Part shown: one piece after another, positions 20,662-30,485 of the stretch
How the letters are laid out: each line of letters opens with the position of its first letter
Position numbering within the stretch: position 1 is the first letter of the stretch
Assembly (NCBI GenBank): GCA_007694125.1
Contig: RECH01000287.1
Span: forward strand, 1 to 48,499
Direction: 5' to 3'
DNA length: 48,499 bases
DNA from: Leptolyngbya sp. DLM2.Bin15
GTDB lineage: Bacteria > Cyanobacteriota > Cyanobacteriia > RECH01
The notes under the pieces: model-generated
The model's input: the letters and a program-made list of their open reading frames with translations, nothing else
What the model was told of the DNA's origin: nothing
Databases searched by the model: none
Made by a program: the position numbers and the translations under genes

Positions 20662-22074
20662 GTGAACTTTACGATTCAGAATGTTCTCATCCTTGATGGC
20701 CCAGGATATCAAACGGTTGATGTTCAGGTCGCCGTATCTGACGAGGGCGCATCTTCCATTGTGGCGATCGCTCCTAATCTTGAACCCATGGGCAGGCTGA
20801 TTGATGGCCGACACAAACTGTTGTTGCCTGGGTTTGTCAACGCCCACACCCATTCCTCGGAGATGTGGCAGCGGGGTATTATCCCACCCTACCCCCTAGA
20901 ACTGTGGATTGCTGAACTTTATGAATTTACGCCCCTCAAGCCACACCAAATCTACCTGAGCGCCCTAGGTACCGCCGTTGAAACCCTGCTCTCCGGCGGC
21001 ACCACCGTGGTCGATCACTTGGTGATTATTCCAGGGCTGGAGAAAGAATCCGTCAAGGCTGCCATTCAAGGCTATCGGGAGGCCGGCATTCGCGCCTTCG
21101 TCGGCCCTCTGATCCAAGATGAGGCCCTCGGGGCTAGCTTGCCCACCGGCGGCACATCGGTAGACCTTGCACCGCACTACCACGGCACACCTGAGCTGCT
21201 GCAACTGATGGAAGAACTGGTGCAAGACTACCATCGCCCCGAGGAGGGCATCCACATCATGACCGCCCCCACCGGGCCGCAGCTCTGCTCCGATGCTCTA
21301 TTTGAAGGGTGCGCAGACCTCAGCGATCGCTACCAGCTTTGTCGCCATACCCACCTCCTGGAAACCCGCGCCCAAAACATGCTAGCCCATGAGAAATATG
21401 GCTGCAGCGTCGTCAAGCATCTGCAAGATGTGGGGTTCTTGGGCGATCGCACCTCCCTGGCCCACTGTGTATGGCTTGAGGATGAAGACATTCAGCACCT
21501 AGTTGACACTCGATCCACCGTGGTTCATAACCCCTTAAGCAACCTACGCTTGGGTAGTGGTATTGCCCCAGTGTTGAAATACCGCCAAGCCGGCGTTAAT
21601 GTCACCTTCGGCTGCGATGGTTCTGCCAGCAATGACTCCCAAGATCTCCTCGAAGCCATCAAAATCGGCACCATCCTACACAACCCCACCGATTTAGACT
21701 ATCGCCATTGGATCACCCCCAGGGAAGCGATCGCCATGGCCTCCCTCGGCGGCGCAACCGGTCTGGCCCTGCAGGACCAGATCGGCTCCCTAGAGGTGGG
21801 CAAGCAAGCAGATTTTGTGCTCTATGACCTCACCAGCCTGTCCTTGCTGCCCCGCACCGATCCGGCAGGGCTATTGATTTTAGGACGACCCACCCAAGCC
21901 GTGGATAGTGTCTGGGTGAATGGACGGCAGGTGGTGGCTGATGGACAACCCACCCAGGTCAACGTCAAAACTCTACGGCAAGATCTGTTCGACCACAGCG
22001 AGTGGGCCACCAACCGCACCTCAACCATGGCCAGCGAGTTTGAAATCCGCTACCGAGCTGTGATGGGTCTTTGA
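20662..22074 (+). CDS. TRZ/ATZ-type amidohydrolase (chlorohydrolase/deaminase-like)
   Basis: LLPGFVNAHTHSSEMWQRG, H..HLLETRAQ, SLAHCVWLEDEDIQ, TFGCDGSASNDSQDLLEAIK; GTG start. Confidence 0.88.
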   Translation: MNFTIQNVLILDGPGYQTVDVQVAVSDEGASSIVAIAPNLEPMGRLIDGRHKLLLPGFVNAHTHSSEMWQRGIIPPYPLELWIAELYEFTPLKPHQIYLSALGTAVETLLSGGTTVVDHLVIIPGLEKESVKAAIQGYREAGIRAFVGPLIQDEALGASLPTGGTSVDLAPHYHGTPELLQLMEELVQDYHRPEEGIHIMTAPTGPQLCSDALFEGCADLSDRYQLCRHTHLLETRAQNMLAHEKYGCSVVKHLQDVGFLGDRTSLAHCVWLEDEDIQHLVDTRSTVVHNPLSNLRLGSGIAPVLKYRQAGVNVTFGCDGSASNDSQDLLEAIKIGTILHNPTDLDYRHWITPREAIAMASLGGATGLALQDQIGSLEVGKQADFVLYDLTSLSLLPRTDPAGLLILGRPTQAVDSVWVNGRQVVADGQPTQVNVKTLRQDLFDHSEWATNRTSTMASEFEIRYRAVMGL

Positions 22075-22096
22075 CGAGGTTTCAGCCGTGGCGGTA

Positions 22097-22115
22097 GGGC
22101 GGGCATTGCCCGCCC
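22097..22115. terminator. Short perfect GC hairpin between convergent genes
   Basis: GGGCGGGC-att-GCCCGCCC. Confidence 0.55.
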
Positions 22116-22194
22116 AGGACTTCACGTTGATTGAGAAATGTCTGTAAACATCGATAACCATCAATACCTAGATGATGGGAGCTACTGAGGCGGC

Positions 22195-22827
22195 TCACGG
22201 AATCACCGTCACCGGCATTCCTGGATACACGCTGGCATAAAGGGCTTCCACATCGTCATTGTGCATCCGCAAGCATCCGTGGGACACGGCTTCACCAATC
22301 AAGTCAGCTTCATTGGTGCCATGGAATCCAAAAGCATTTCTGTCTTCGCGCCAAAACTCAATCCAGCGGGTGCCAATAGGGCTGTCTGGGCCTGGCTCAA
22401 TCACCTCTCTGGTAATCGGATGCCGCCATGTGGGATTTTCCACCATGCGGGTCACGTAAAACTCTCCAGAGGGCGTCTCCCAGCCATCTTGGCCAATAGC
22501 CACCGGGTAGGTCGCCAGCACCTCATCCCCCATTTGCAAACGCACCTGGCGATCGCTGAGGCTAACCACCAAAAACTTGGGCAGGTGACGAGCAGCCATG
22601 GCGACCATCTCGTCTGATGAACTCACTTGGGCTGGAGCAGCGAGGGGGGGCTGCAGCATGGAGCGCAGAGCGTCTTGGGCAGTTTTGATCCGCGAAGGGG
22701 AGGAGGAGACAGTGGCGTCACCATTAGCAACCGGGTTAGACCGAGCTTCATCTTGCCCCTGAGATGCCATCAAAAATCCGGCTCCAGCAAAGCACAGCAG
22801 CATAGCGATGGTTCGATTACTGATCAT
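22195..22827 (-). CDS. L,D-transpeptidase (YkuD domain)
   Basis: FGFHGTNEADLIGEAVSHGCLRMHNDDVEALY catalytic HGT..SHGCxR motif; N-terminal signal-like segment. Confidence 0.92.
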   Translation of the reverse strand: MISNRTIAMLLCFAGAGFLMASQGQDEARSNPVANGDATVSSSPSRIKTAQDALRSMLQPPLAAPAQVSSSDEMVAMAARHLPKFLVVSLSDRQVRLQMGDEVLATYPVAIGQDGWETPSGEFYVTRMVENPTWRHPITREVIEPGPDSPIGTRWIEFWREDRNAFGFHGTNEADLIGEAVSHGCLRMHNDDVEALYASVYPGMPVTVIP

Positions 22828-22842
22828 GGCTCAGATCTCATG

Positions 22843-22878
22843 CAGCAAATGGTCATCTGTCAGCAAATGGTCATCTAT
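22843..22878. repeat. 18-bp tandem duplication upstream of the L,D-transpeptidase start
   Basis: cagcaaatggtcatctgt / cagcaaatggtcatctat. Confidence 0.75.
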
Positions 22879-23037
22879 TCAAGACAATCATCCTGTCCTA
22901 GACTATCTCAATCCTACTAGCTGACAGGAAACGTTAGGGATCATCCATCGGGAACCTTAGGGGCGATCGCTGCGTCTTCAAGCCACATCGTGGGCTGAAA
23001 CCCTTGGTAAACCCTATAGACGTCCAAAAAGTCCCCA

Positions 23038-23069
23038 AATAAAAACCCCCGAGCCTACTGGACCGGGAG
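23038..23069 (-). terminator. Rho-independent-type terminator downstream of gltA
   Basis: On minus strand: CTCCCG...CGGGGG followed by TTTTTATTT. Confidence 0.6.
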
Positions 23070-23167
23070 CTGGAGTTCCTGAAAATCGTCACTGCATTTA
23101 ATGATAGCGATCGCTGCAAATGTTACAAGAGGGGTCTCACCCATCATTTGCAAAATTACGCCTGCCC

Positions 23168-24349
23168 TTACTCAGTGATCAACCCTGTTAACTGGTCTTG
23201 ATCGTTGGCATTGGGTCGTTCACCTATGGGAATATACGGTTCGCCATGGGTGCCGGTATAGATTTGAGTGGGGCGAAAAATGCGGTTTTCACTGAGTTGT
23301 TCTTTCCAGTGCGCTAACCAACCAGCCACACGGGCGATCGCGAAAATGGGCGTAAACAAATCCGTAGGAATGCCTAGCTTCCGATAGACCAACCCAGAGT
23401 AAAAGTCTACATTTGGGTAAATTCCCTTATGCCCGAGGCGATCGGATACCACCCGCTCTAGTTCAAGGGCTACATCGTAATATTCATCCGCCCCAAACTT
23501 TTCAAACAACTGCTCCGCCAAGCTCTGCAAAATAGTGGCCCTTGGATCCTTCACCTTATACACCCGGTGACCAAAGCCCATAATCTTCGTTTTCTGCGCA
23601 ATGCAGCCATCGAGATAGGGCACCACATTATCCACCGAGCCAATTTCCTCCAGCATGGTGATCACCTCCTCATTGGCTCCACCATGGAGAGGGCCAGCCA
23701 AGGTACCCACGGCTGATGCCACTACCGCATAGGGGTCGGTGAGGGTAGACGCCGTCACCATGGCGGAGAAGGTGGACGCATTGATCGTGTGCTCTGCATG
23801 GAGCGTTAGACACACATCAAACACACGAGCTGCTAACGGATCCGGCTCTCGCTCATTGAGCATGTAGAGAAAGTTGGCAGCATAGTCGAGATCATCTCGG
23901 GGCTGCACCGGGTCATTTCCCTTACGCATGAGCTGAAACGCCGCCACCATGGTGGGTAGCTTCGCCAACAGTCGCACCACCGCCGCGCGGATATAGGCAG
24001 GGTCATCGAGGGCCCGTCGGGAATAGAACAAGCCTAAAGCCGCCGCACAGGCCTGCAGAGCATCCATGGGATGACCGCTTTCGGGAAAACACTTCATCAT
24101 GTCGCGGATACGGTACTTGAGGCGACGATGGTAGCGAATTTCCCGTTCAAAATCCGTCAGTTCTTCTTGGCTGGGTAGGGTTCCCCAAATGAGCAGGTAG
24201 GCCGTCTCTAGGAAACTACCATGCTTGGCTAACTCTTCAATCTGAATGCCACGGTACTCTAAGATGCCCTGGTGCCCATCCACAAAGCTAATGCTGGACT
24301 GCTTCGCAGGAATTCCTTCTAAACCTGGCTTGTATTCGCAAACCGTCAT
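23168..24349 (-). CDS. gltA: Citrate synthase (start at MTVCEYKPGLEG)
   Basis: LHAEHTINASTFSAMVTAST, GALAGPLHGGANEEV-like TLAGPLHGGANEEVITML, GFGHRVYKVKDPRA. Confidence 0.95.
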   Translation of the reverse strand: MTVCEYKPGLEGIPAKQSSISFVDGHQGILEYRGIQIEELAKHGSFLETAYLLIWGTLPSQEELTDFEREIRYHRRLKYRIRDMMKCFPESGHPMDALQACAAALGLFYSRRALDDPAYIRAAVVRLLAKLPTMVAAFQLMRKGNDPVQPRDDLDYAANFLYMLNEREPDPLAARVFDVCLTLHAEHTINASTFSAMVTASTLTDPYAVVASAVGTLAGPLHGGANEEVITMLEEIGSVDNVVPYLDGCIAQKTKIMGFGHRVYKVKDPRATILQSLAEQLFEKFGADEYYDVALELERVVSDRLGHKGIYPNVDFYSGLVYRKLGIPTDLFTPIFAIARVAGWLAHWKEQLSENRIFRPTQIYTGTHGEPYIPIGERPNANDQDQLTGLITE

Positions 24350-24379
24350 GACTTTACTACTCGCCAAAGTAAACAATGT

Positions 24380-24660
24380 GACATTGTCCAGACAGCACCC
24401 CGGAGGGGTACAGTACTGGCTTCCCAAGATCGCTCCTGAGAGTTTCCTGCTTCATCCGCCCTCCCAAGAATGGTGCCATTCCCGGCAAAGGATACGTCCA
24501 CAGGCATCTTGACCATGTGTCCCACGGCTGACTTGCACGGTTGATGTCTTCCCCGAACTTCAGGAGTGGGGATTCTCAACAGCCGGTCTGTTTGTTCTGG
24601 TTCATCCACACCCCTGAGACCAACAGGTTGCCCCATGTCGCCAGCGGTGTTCATGTCCCT
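24380..24660 (-). other. Possible remnant of a mobile element (tentative IS200/IS605-type 3' tail) upstream of gltA
   Basis: Reverse-strand ORF (MNTAGDMGQPVGLRGVDEPEQTDRLLRIPTPEVRGRHQPCKS...) resembles tails I associate with cyanobacterial tnpB/orfB ends; no intact transposase. Confidence 0.3.
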
Positions 24661-25011
24661 AGACCTGTAACTCGGTGATCGGGATGCAACGGGTTACGCA
24701 ACTGTTTCTATGGTTCAGCTTCTATGGTTCAGCCATTTTCCATGCCTAGCAGCCCCCATATCAGACGCAAACTCCTTTGCCCAGACATCTGGCGATCGCT
24801 GATTGCGGAAAAGCTTCCACCTAGACTGACATAAGTCTAAAGTGTGATTCTGTCAGCAGTGACTCAATCTTGATTATTATCGCACCTCCCTCGATCGGGT
24901 TGAATCCACCCTTGCTCTGGATTGGATCACCCTGTGATGCTGCTCATGACGATGGGGGCAGATCTCCCATGGCCTTCATCCATCAGACTAGAACTGCCAT
25001 AAAACCCACGC

Positions 25012-25236
25012 TCAGGAACAGCTAGGGGTGCAATCGTCAGCCCCTGGAGCCGTTTCTAGCCAACTAAAAATTCGATCGAGCTGCTCCAAGGTCACCAACC
25101 CATATTGCCAGAGCACCATGGGCAGCAAATGTGGCGTTTGCCCTTCCGGATGGCGGAGAGCCGTGGCGATGGAGTTGTGTGGAATGCGGAGTTCTTGCTG
25201 CAAGAACTCAATTAGGCGCATTTGGAGACTTGACAT
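25012..25236 (-). CDS. DUF2949 family small cyanobacterial protein
   Basis: LIEFLQQELRIPHNSIATALRHPEGQTPHLLPMVLWQYGLVTLEQLDRIFSWLE. Confidence 0.82.
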   Translation of the reverse strand: MSSLQMRLIEFLQQELRIPHNSIATALRHPEGQTPHLLPMVLWQYGLVTLEQLDRIFSWLETAPGADDCTPSCS

Positions 25237-25441
25237 GGGCCTTGTAGACGCGGTATGCGTGCCAGTATACGCGCCCGTTTCCCAAAGATCATCCGAAACA
25301 CATTTTTTAAAAAGAGTTAGACGCCTCTTGCCAAGCCACTTTGAGGGCTTTAGCAGCTCTCATAACTGTTATAAATCCCTATAATTTGTCACCCTTCAGA
25401 ACATTGTTACAGGTATAGACTGGCCAACCATCAAGCCATCG

Positions 25442-26356
25442 TTACACAGAGGGGGCGATCGCCTGTTTCTGGCTGATCCAATCGTGCAGCAGCGGAGCGA
25501 TCACCTCCGGCACTTCATCCTGGGGACAGTGCCCCGCCTGCTCTAGAGGAATGAAGGCATCCACACAGTCAAACTCAGCCAGCCGTCGCCCTAGATCAAT
25601 GGGCTCCCAAGGATCTGCAACCCCCCAGAGGATCAGCGCTGGGCAGGGCAAGATCGCCAGGAGATCCTCCGGCAGCGGCCCCTGGGAATAGCGGGTAAAG
25701 GCCAGGAACACATCCGCAGCTCCTACATCGGCCGCTGGGGTCATCAGCATGGTCACCAAGTCATCGGTGACGGCTGCCGGTTGGGCATAGGCCTGCAGCA
25801 AAATCCGGCGAACCGTCTTGGGCTTGGCGATCGCTTGGAAGAACTGCCGCCCCAGCCATTGGACACCCAACATGCTCTGCATCATGCCCGCCCCCGTGCG
25901 TCGGAACCAAGGCAGCGTGCTGCGATAGCGATCGTGCAGGAGCCGCAGGGAACAGTTGATCAACGCCACGCCACGCACCCAGTCGGGATAATCCACCGCT
26001 GTTTGCATAGCCACCACACAGCCAATGGAATTGCCCACCACCGTTGCAGGAGCCTGCACCACCTCCCGGCAAAAGTCGCCCACGAGGGCTCCCCAGGTCT
26101 CAAAGGTATAGGCGATCGCCTCCCCAGGTGCGGGTTTGGCAGAGGCTCCAAATCCCAGAAGATCCAAGGCATAGACCTGGTAGCGGTCTGCTAGTAATGG
26201 CATGAGTTTGCGCCAGTGTCCCCAGGACGCTCCAAAGCCGTGAACAAGGACGATGGCCGGCCCCTGGCTCCCCTCTTGGACGTAGGTAATGGGGTAGGTG
26301 CGCCAGGTCCAAGTGTGAACCATAGTTGGGGCAGAAGTTGGAGGAAGAGTGGTCAT
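25442..26356 (-). CDS. Alpha/beta-fold hydrolase
   Basis: IVLVHGFGASWGHWRKLMPLLADRYQVYALDLLGFGASAKP, VVGNSIGCVVAMQTAVDYPDWV, EQAGHCPQDEVPE. Confidence 0.92.
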   Translation of the reverse strand: MTTLPPTSAPTMVHTWTWRTYPITYVQEGSQGPAIVLVHGFGASWGHWRKLMPLLADRYQVYALDLLGFGASAKPAPGEAIAYTFETWGALVGDFCREVVQAPATVVGNSIGCVVAMQTAVDYPDWVRGVALINCSLRLLHDRYRSTLPWFRRTGAGMMQSMLGVQWLGRQFFQAIAKPKTVRRILLQAYAQPAAVTDDLVTMLMTPAADVGAADVFLAFTRYSQGPLPEDLLAILPCPALILWGVADPWEPIDLGRRLAEFDCVDAFIPLEQAGHCPQDEVPEVIAPLLHDWISQKQAIAPSV

Positions 26357-26808
26357 GGGTGGAGTAAAAGGCGATGGATCTAGTTCTAGTATTACAAATT
26401 ATGAAGCAAGCATCTTGGCTTAAGAAGAGGCGATCGCTGCAGGAAGCCGGGGAACTCAGCCAAGACATGCAGATCTCGTCGTCACCCATGACTGAACGAT
26501 TAGACCCAGATAGCCTCAGCAATTAAATACCGTCGATGGTGCGGCAGGGTGTCATTGCACTTCCGCCCATCCCCACCAGAATCCGAAGCAGGAATGGTAT
26601 AAATGATGTTAGAAATATTAAGCAATGCAACTACAACCCGTGGCGCGATCGCAGACCAATCCTCACGCACTGGATCGATGCTCGGGCCATTGCATTGACA
26701 TCCATTCCGATGAAAGGTCGGATCATCCTGCTCATTTGCCAAACGGTAGAAGGATGATCAACGGCATTCGGTTGTCCCACTTGGAAGTAGAACGAGAGGT
26801 TTAGCTCT

Positions 26809-27090
26809 GTGTCAGTCGAAACCCTTGAACGGAGTTCAACGGTACGGAAGCCTGCGCCCCGCTACCGGGTTCTTCTCCACAATGATGATTACAACTCCAT
26901 GGAGTATGTCGTGCAGACCCTCATGCAGACCGTGGCCAGTTTAACCCAGCCGCAAGCGGTCGATATCATGATGGAGGCGCATACGAACGGGTTGGCCCTG
27001 GTGATTACCTGCGCCCAAGAACATGCGGAGTTTTATTGTGAAACGCTGAAAAATCATGGATTGATCAGCACCATGGAACCCGACGAATAG
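26809..27090 (+). CDS. clpS: ATP-dependent Clp protease adaptor ClpS
   Basis: PRYRVLLHNDDYNSMEYVVQTLMQ, A..HTNGLALVITCAQEHAEFYCETLKNHGL; GTG start. Confidence 0.94.
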   Translation: MSVETLERSSTVRKPAPRYRVLLHNDDYNSMEYVVQTLMQTVASLTQPQAVDIMMEAHTNGLALVITCAQEHAEFYCETLKNHGLISTMEPDE

Positions 27091-27147
27091 CTTGAATACC
27101 TACTGTTTTTTGAGGATAGGGTTCTGTTGAAGGGTACCCCTACGCTC

Positions 27148-27972
27148 ATGCGCCATCAGTCTGCCCCCCGTCGCCTGATTACATTCTTGATCTGGCTGGC
27201 GATCGCTTGGCTGCCCTTTGCCGCCTTAGGGTATTGGCTGATTCCCGATGCCAACACCCGCACGATTGTGGTGATGGTGATTTTAGGTGTGGAGTTTGTG
27301 ACCCTGGTACGTCTCTGGGGTTGGTCGGTGCATGGCTATCCGCGTCCCTTGCAGCACTATGGCTTGAGTGGTTCGCTCAGCAATCGCCTGCAGTTGCTGG
27401 CGGGCTTGCTGGTGGGTCTACTCAGTCTCATGGCGCTCTATGGTCTGGAAAGCTTGCTGGGCTGGGTGACCTGGCGATCGCCCTCTTGGTCATTGCTGCT
27501 AGTCACCCTAGAGGGATTACTGATCGGTCTTGGGGTCGGTGTGGCGGAAGAACTGGTGTTTCGAGGCTGGCTGCTGGATGAGCTAGAGCGAGACTATCGC
27601 CCCGCCGTCGCCCTGTGGAGCAGTAGCGTGATCTTCGCCATGTTGCATTACCTAAAGCCGCCTGCTGAGATCCTGCGCACCCTCCCCGGCTTCCCCGGCT
27701 TGGTGCTGCTGGGGTTAACGCTCGTGTGGGCCAAGCGATCGACGGCCACCTGGCGGGGGCTCACCCGACGCGGCCAGTTGGGACTGCCCATCGGTCTCCA
27801 TGCGGGGCTGGTGTGGGGATCCTATGTGCTGCACGTAGGCGAATGGATTGACTATGGCGATCGCGTTCCCGAATGGGTCACGGGTATTGATCAAAATCCC
27901 TTGGCGGGGCTGATGGGCATAGGCTGTTTGGGTCTGATTGCCGCTGTCATGGGATGGCGATCGCGTCATTGA
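27148..27972 (+). CDS. CPBP family intramembrane metalloprotease
   Basis: GVGVAEELVFRGWLLDEL (EExxxR) and FAMLHYLKPP, GLHAGLVWGSYVLH; track ORF starts at 27127 (TTG), ATG at 27148 preferred. Confidence 0.88.
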   Translation: MRHQSAPRRLITFLIWLAIAWLPFAALGYWLIPDANTRTIVVMVILGVEFVTLVRLWGWSVHGYPRPLQHYGLSGSLSNRLQLLAGLLVGLLSLMALYGLESLLGWVTWRSPSWSLLLVTLEGLLIGLGVGVAEELVFRGWLLDELERDYRPAVALWSSSVIFAMLHYLKPPAEILRTLPGFPGLVLLGLTLVWAKRSTATWRGLTRRGQLGLPIGLHAGLVWGSYVLHVGEWIDYGDRVPEWVTGIDQNPLAGLMGIGCLGLIAAVMGWRSRH

Positions 27973-28070
27973 TGGGAGTGCTAGAATCTGGGGGCAGATG
28001 AGCAAGGCGGGCAATGCCGTCTAGCCGTCTAGCTTTTTAGTCATTGCCCAGCGTCTATTAAAGTGAATGC

Positions 28071-30308
28071 ATGGTGAAGCTATTCAAGGAAACACCGGGT
28101 AACGTCGCTCTAGCCCTGGGAGCAGGAGCGATCATCCTAGCGTTGGGCGGTGCAATTACCGCATTTCGTGTGCCAGGTCTGTTGGATCATCTCCCCCTGG
28201 TAGGGCAATCGGAGGTTACCCCCGAGGATCTATTTACCAACCAAGACCTTGATGCCAACCGCGAGTCGGCGGTGCTGGCTTTGGTATCCTTGCCTGCGGA
28301 AGCACGCCAAGCTGACCTCGAAGCGATCGCCAACCAAGCCGAAGCCTCCTTAGAGCGGAGTCGGGCTCGCTACCTCCTGGCCACAGACCTGCTCAACCAA
28401 CGGCAGCCCCAAGAGGCCCTCCGGTGGCTCCAAGGCCTGGAGGCAGAGTATTCTCCCTTCGCGCCCTACGTGCTGTATCAAAGAGCCCGTGCTTACCAAG
28501 CCTTGGATCAACGGGCTGAAGCGCTACAAACCTGGCAGCAGTTGGCCAATGATTATCCCGACGATCCGGTATCCGTAGAAGCGCTCTATGCCATCGGCAC
28601 CACCAGCAGCGACACCCAATATTGGGATCAAGCGATCGCCAACTTTCCCTCCCATCCCCGCACCCTCGATATGGCCCAAGCCCGGCTCACCAGCAATCCA
28701 GGTCAGGTCGATCTGCTGATGATTCTGGCCCGCTACGGGCTGCACCTACCCAACAGCGGCGCGGTGCTGAATGAGTTAGTCGAAGACCATGGCGCAGCGT
28801 TGACGCCAGAAGACTGGGAAGCCATCGGCTTTGGCTATTGGGAAAAACAAATTTATGGCCGGGCTGGTCTTGCCTATGCCCTCGCCGCCGCCACCCCGCG
28901 CAACCTTTACCGAGCTGGCCGGGGCGCACAGTTGGGCGATCGCACCCAAGATGCCATCCAGGCCTATCAGCGACTATCTGAAACCTTCCCCGAGGCCTCC
29001 GATACAGCCCAGGGTTTGATTCACCTAGCATCCCTGACATCATCCCCGCAACAAGCGATCGCCTATCTGGATATCGTGCGGGAAAACTTCCCCGATCGCG
29101 CCGCTGATGCCCTCCTAGCCAGGGCCAGTCGCTTAGAAGATCTCCGCAGCGCCGAGTCTGCCCAGCAGGCCCGCCAATCAGTGCTGACCCAGCACAGCTC
29201 CTCGAAAGCGGCAGCAACCCTGCGTTGGCAACAGGTGCAGCGAAATTTACAGGCCAATGATCGCGAGACAGCCCAGGCCTGGGCCAAACAACTGCTTGAG
29301 GAAAACTCCGACAGCGACTATGCCCCCGAAGCAGCCTTCTGGGTTGCCCGCATCAACCAACAGTCTGGCAATAGCCAAGCCGCCCAAGCCGCCTACGAAA
29401 CGATTCTCAGAAACTATCCCGACTCCTACTATGCCTGGCGGGCAGCGATCGCCCTCGGGTGGGATGTGGGCGACTTCACCAGCACCCGCCAGAAAATGGT
29501 GCCCATTCAAATTCCGCCCCGCCACCAAACACCCCTGGATGGCTCTGAGGTGCTGCAGGAACTCTACTGGCTGGGGCAGGATCAAGATGCCTGGACTCGC
29601 TGGCAAGTGGAATTTCGCGATCGCATGGAGCCAACGGTCACCCAACAGTTTACCGATGGCGTCATGCGCTTGGGCGTGGGCGACAACCTAGAAGGCATCT
29701 TCATGGTGGAAAGCTTGGCCTGGCGCGAGGATCCAGAAGAACAGCAGCAATATCGAGCCCTGCGCCAACAGTCTGCCTATTGGCAAGCCCGCTATCCGTT
29801 CTTATACGACGATCTGATTCAGGCTTGGTCGAGCGATCGCCAGTTGAACCCCCTGCTGGTGGTCTCGCTGATTCGCCAAGAGTCACGCTTTGAACCCAAG
29901 ATTGAATCAGTCGCCGGGGCCCTAGGTCTAATGCAAGTGCTGCCGGAAACAGCGGATTGGATCGCCGCCCAGTCCGACGACATCGGCGAGTTCACCATGA
30001 CCGATCCCAATGACAATATCAAATTGGGCACCTGGTATCTGGACTATACCCATCGAGAATATGGCAACAATTCCCTGTTGGCGATCGCCAGCTACAACGC
30101 CGGGCCGGGCAGCGTAGCCAACTGGCTCGATCGCTTTGGCTTCAGTGACCCCGACCTCTTTGTGGATCAAATTCCCTTCCCAGAAACCAAGGGCTATGTC
30201 GAATCTGTCTTTGGCAACTATTGGAACTACCTGCGGGTTTATAATCCTGACTTAGCGCGTCGCTTAGCGAGCTATTCCGACGAACAAGCTGCCATGCTTG
30301 ATCCCTAA
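28071..30308 (+). CDS. Lytic transglycosylase (SLT domain) with N-terminal TPR-like repeats
   Basis: VVSLIRQESRFEPKIESVAGALGLMQVLPETADWIA ... LAIASYNAGPGSVANWLDRFG. Confidence 0.93.
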   Translation: MVKLFKETPGNVALALGAGAIILALGGAITAFRVPGLLDHLPLVGQSEVTPEDLFTNQDLDANRESAVLALVSLPAEARQADLEAIANQAEASLERSRARYLLATDLLNQRQPQEALRWLQGLEAEYSPFAPYVLYQRARAYQALDQRAEALQTWQQLANDYPDDPVSVEALYAIGTTSSDTQYWDQAIANFPSHPRTLDMAQARLTSNPGQVDLLMILARYGLHLPNSGAVLNELVEDHGAALTPEDWEAIGFGYWEKQIYGRAGLAYALAAATPRNLYRAGRGAQLGDRTQDAIQAYQRLSETFPEASDTAQGLIHLASLTSSPQQAIAYLDIVRENFPDRAADALLARASRLEDLRSAESAQQARQSVLTQHSSSKAAATLRWQQVQRNLQANDRETAQAWAKQLLEENSDSDYAPEAAFWVARINQQSGNSQAAQAAYETILRNYPDSYYAWRAAIALGWDVGDFTSTRQKMVPIQIPPRHQTPLDGSEVLQELYWLGQDQDAWTRWQVEFRDRMEPTVTQQFTDGVMRLGVGDNLEGIFMVESLAWREDPEEQQQYRALRQQSAYWQARYPFLYDDLIQAWSSDRQLNPLLVVSLIRQESRFEPKIESVAGALGLMQVLPETADWIAAQSDDIGEFTMTDPNDNIKLGTWYLDYTHREYGNNSLLAIASYNAGPGSVANWLDRFGFSDPDLFVDQIPFPETKGYVESVFGNYWNYLRVYNPDLARRLASYSDEQAAMLDP

Positions 30309-30378
30309 GCTCACAGCCCCAAGATGAGTAGGAAAACGTCATGAATGGTGCAAGATGTCGTTCGATGTCGATCAATGC

Positions 30379-30450
30379 TCAAACCTGATGAGAAGAGGGT
30401 TGAGCGCCGTCGAAACCCGGCAAGCCCCATGCACTGAGTCCGCCTACTGC
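30379..30450 (+). repeat. Dispersed repeat C, copy 1
   Basis: TCAAACCTGATGAGAAGAGGGTTGAGCGCCGTCGAAACCCGGCAAGC.CCATG..CTGAGTCCGCCTACT matches reverse complement of 45028-45099. Confidence 0.8.
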
Positions 30451-30485
30451 AGGTCACGATCTAGACTACGGATGCATACCGTTGA

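Noticed and set aside
26500-26757. Overlapping ORFs upstream of clpS on both strands
   Set aside because: No motifs, poor start context; probably the clpS upstream region
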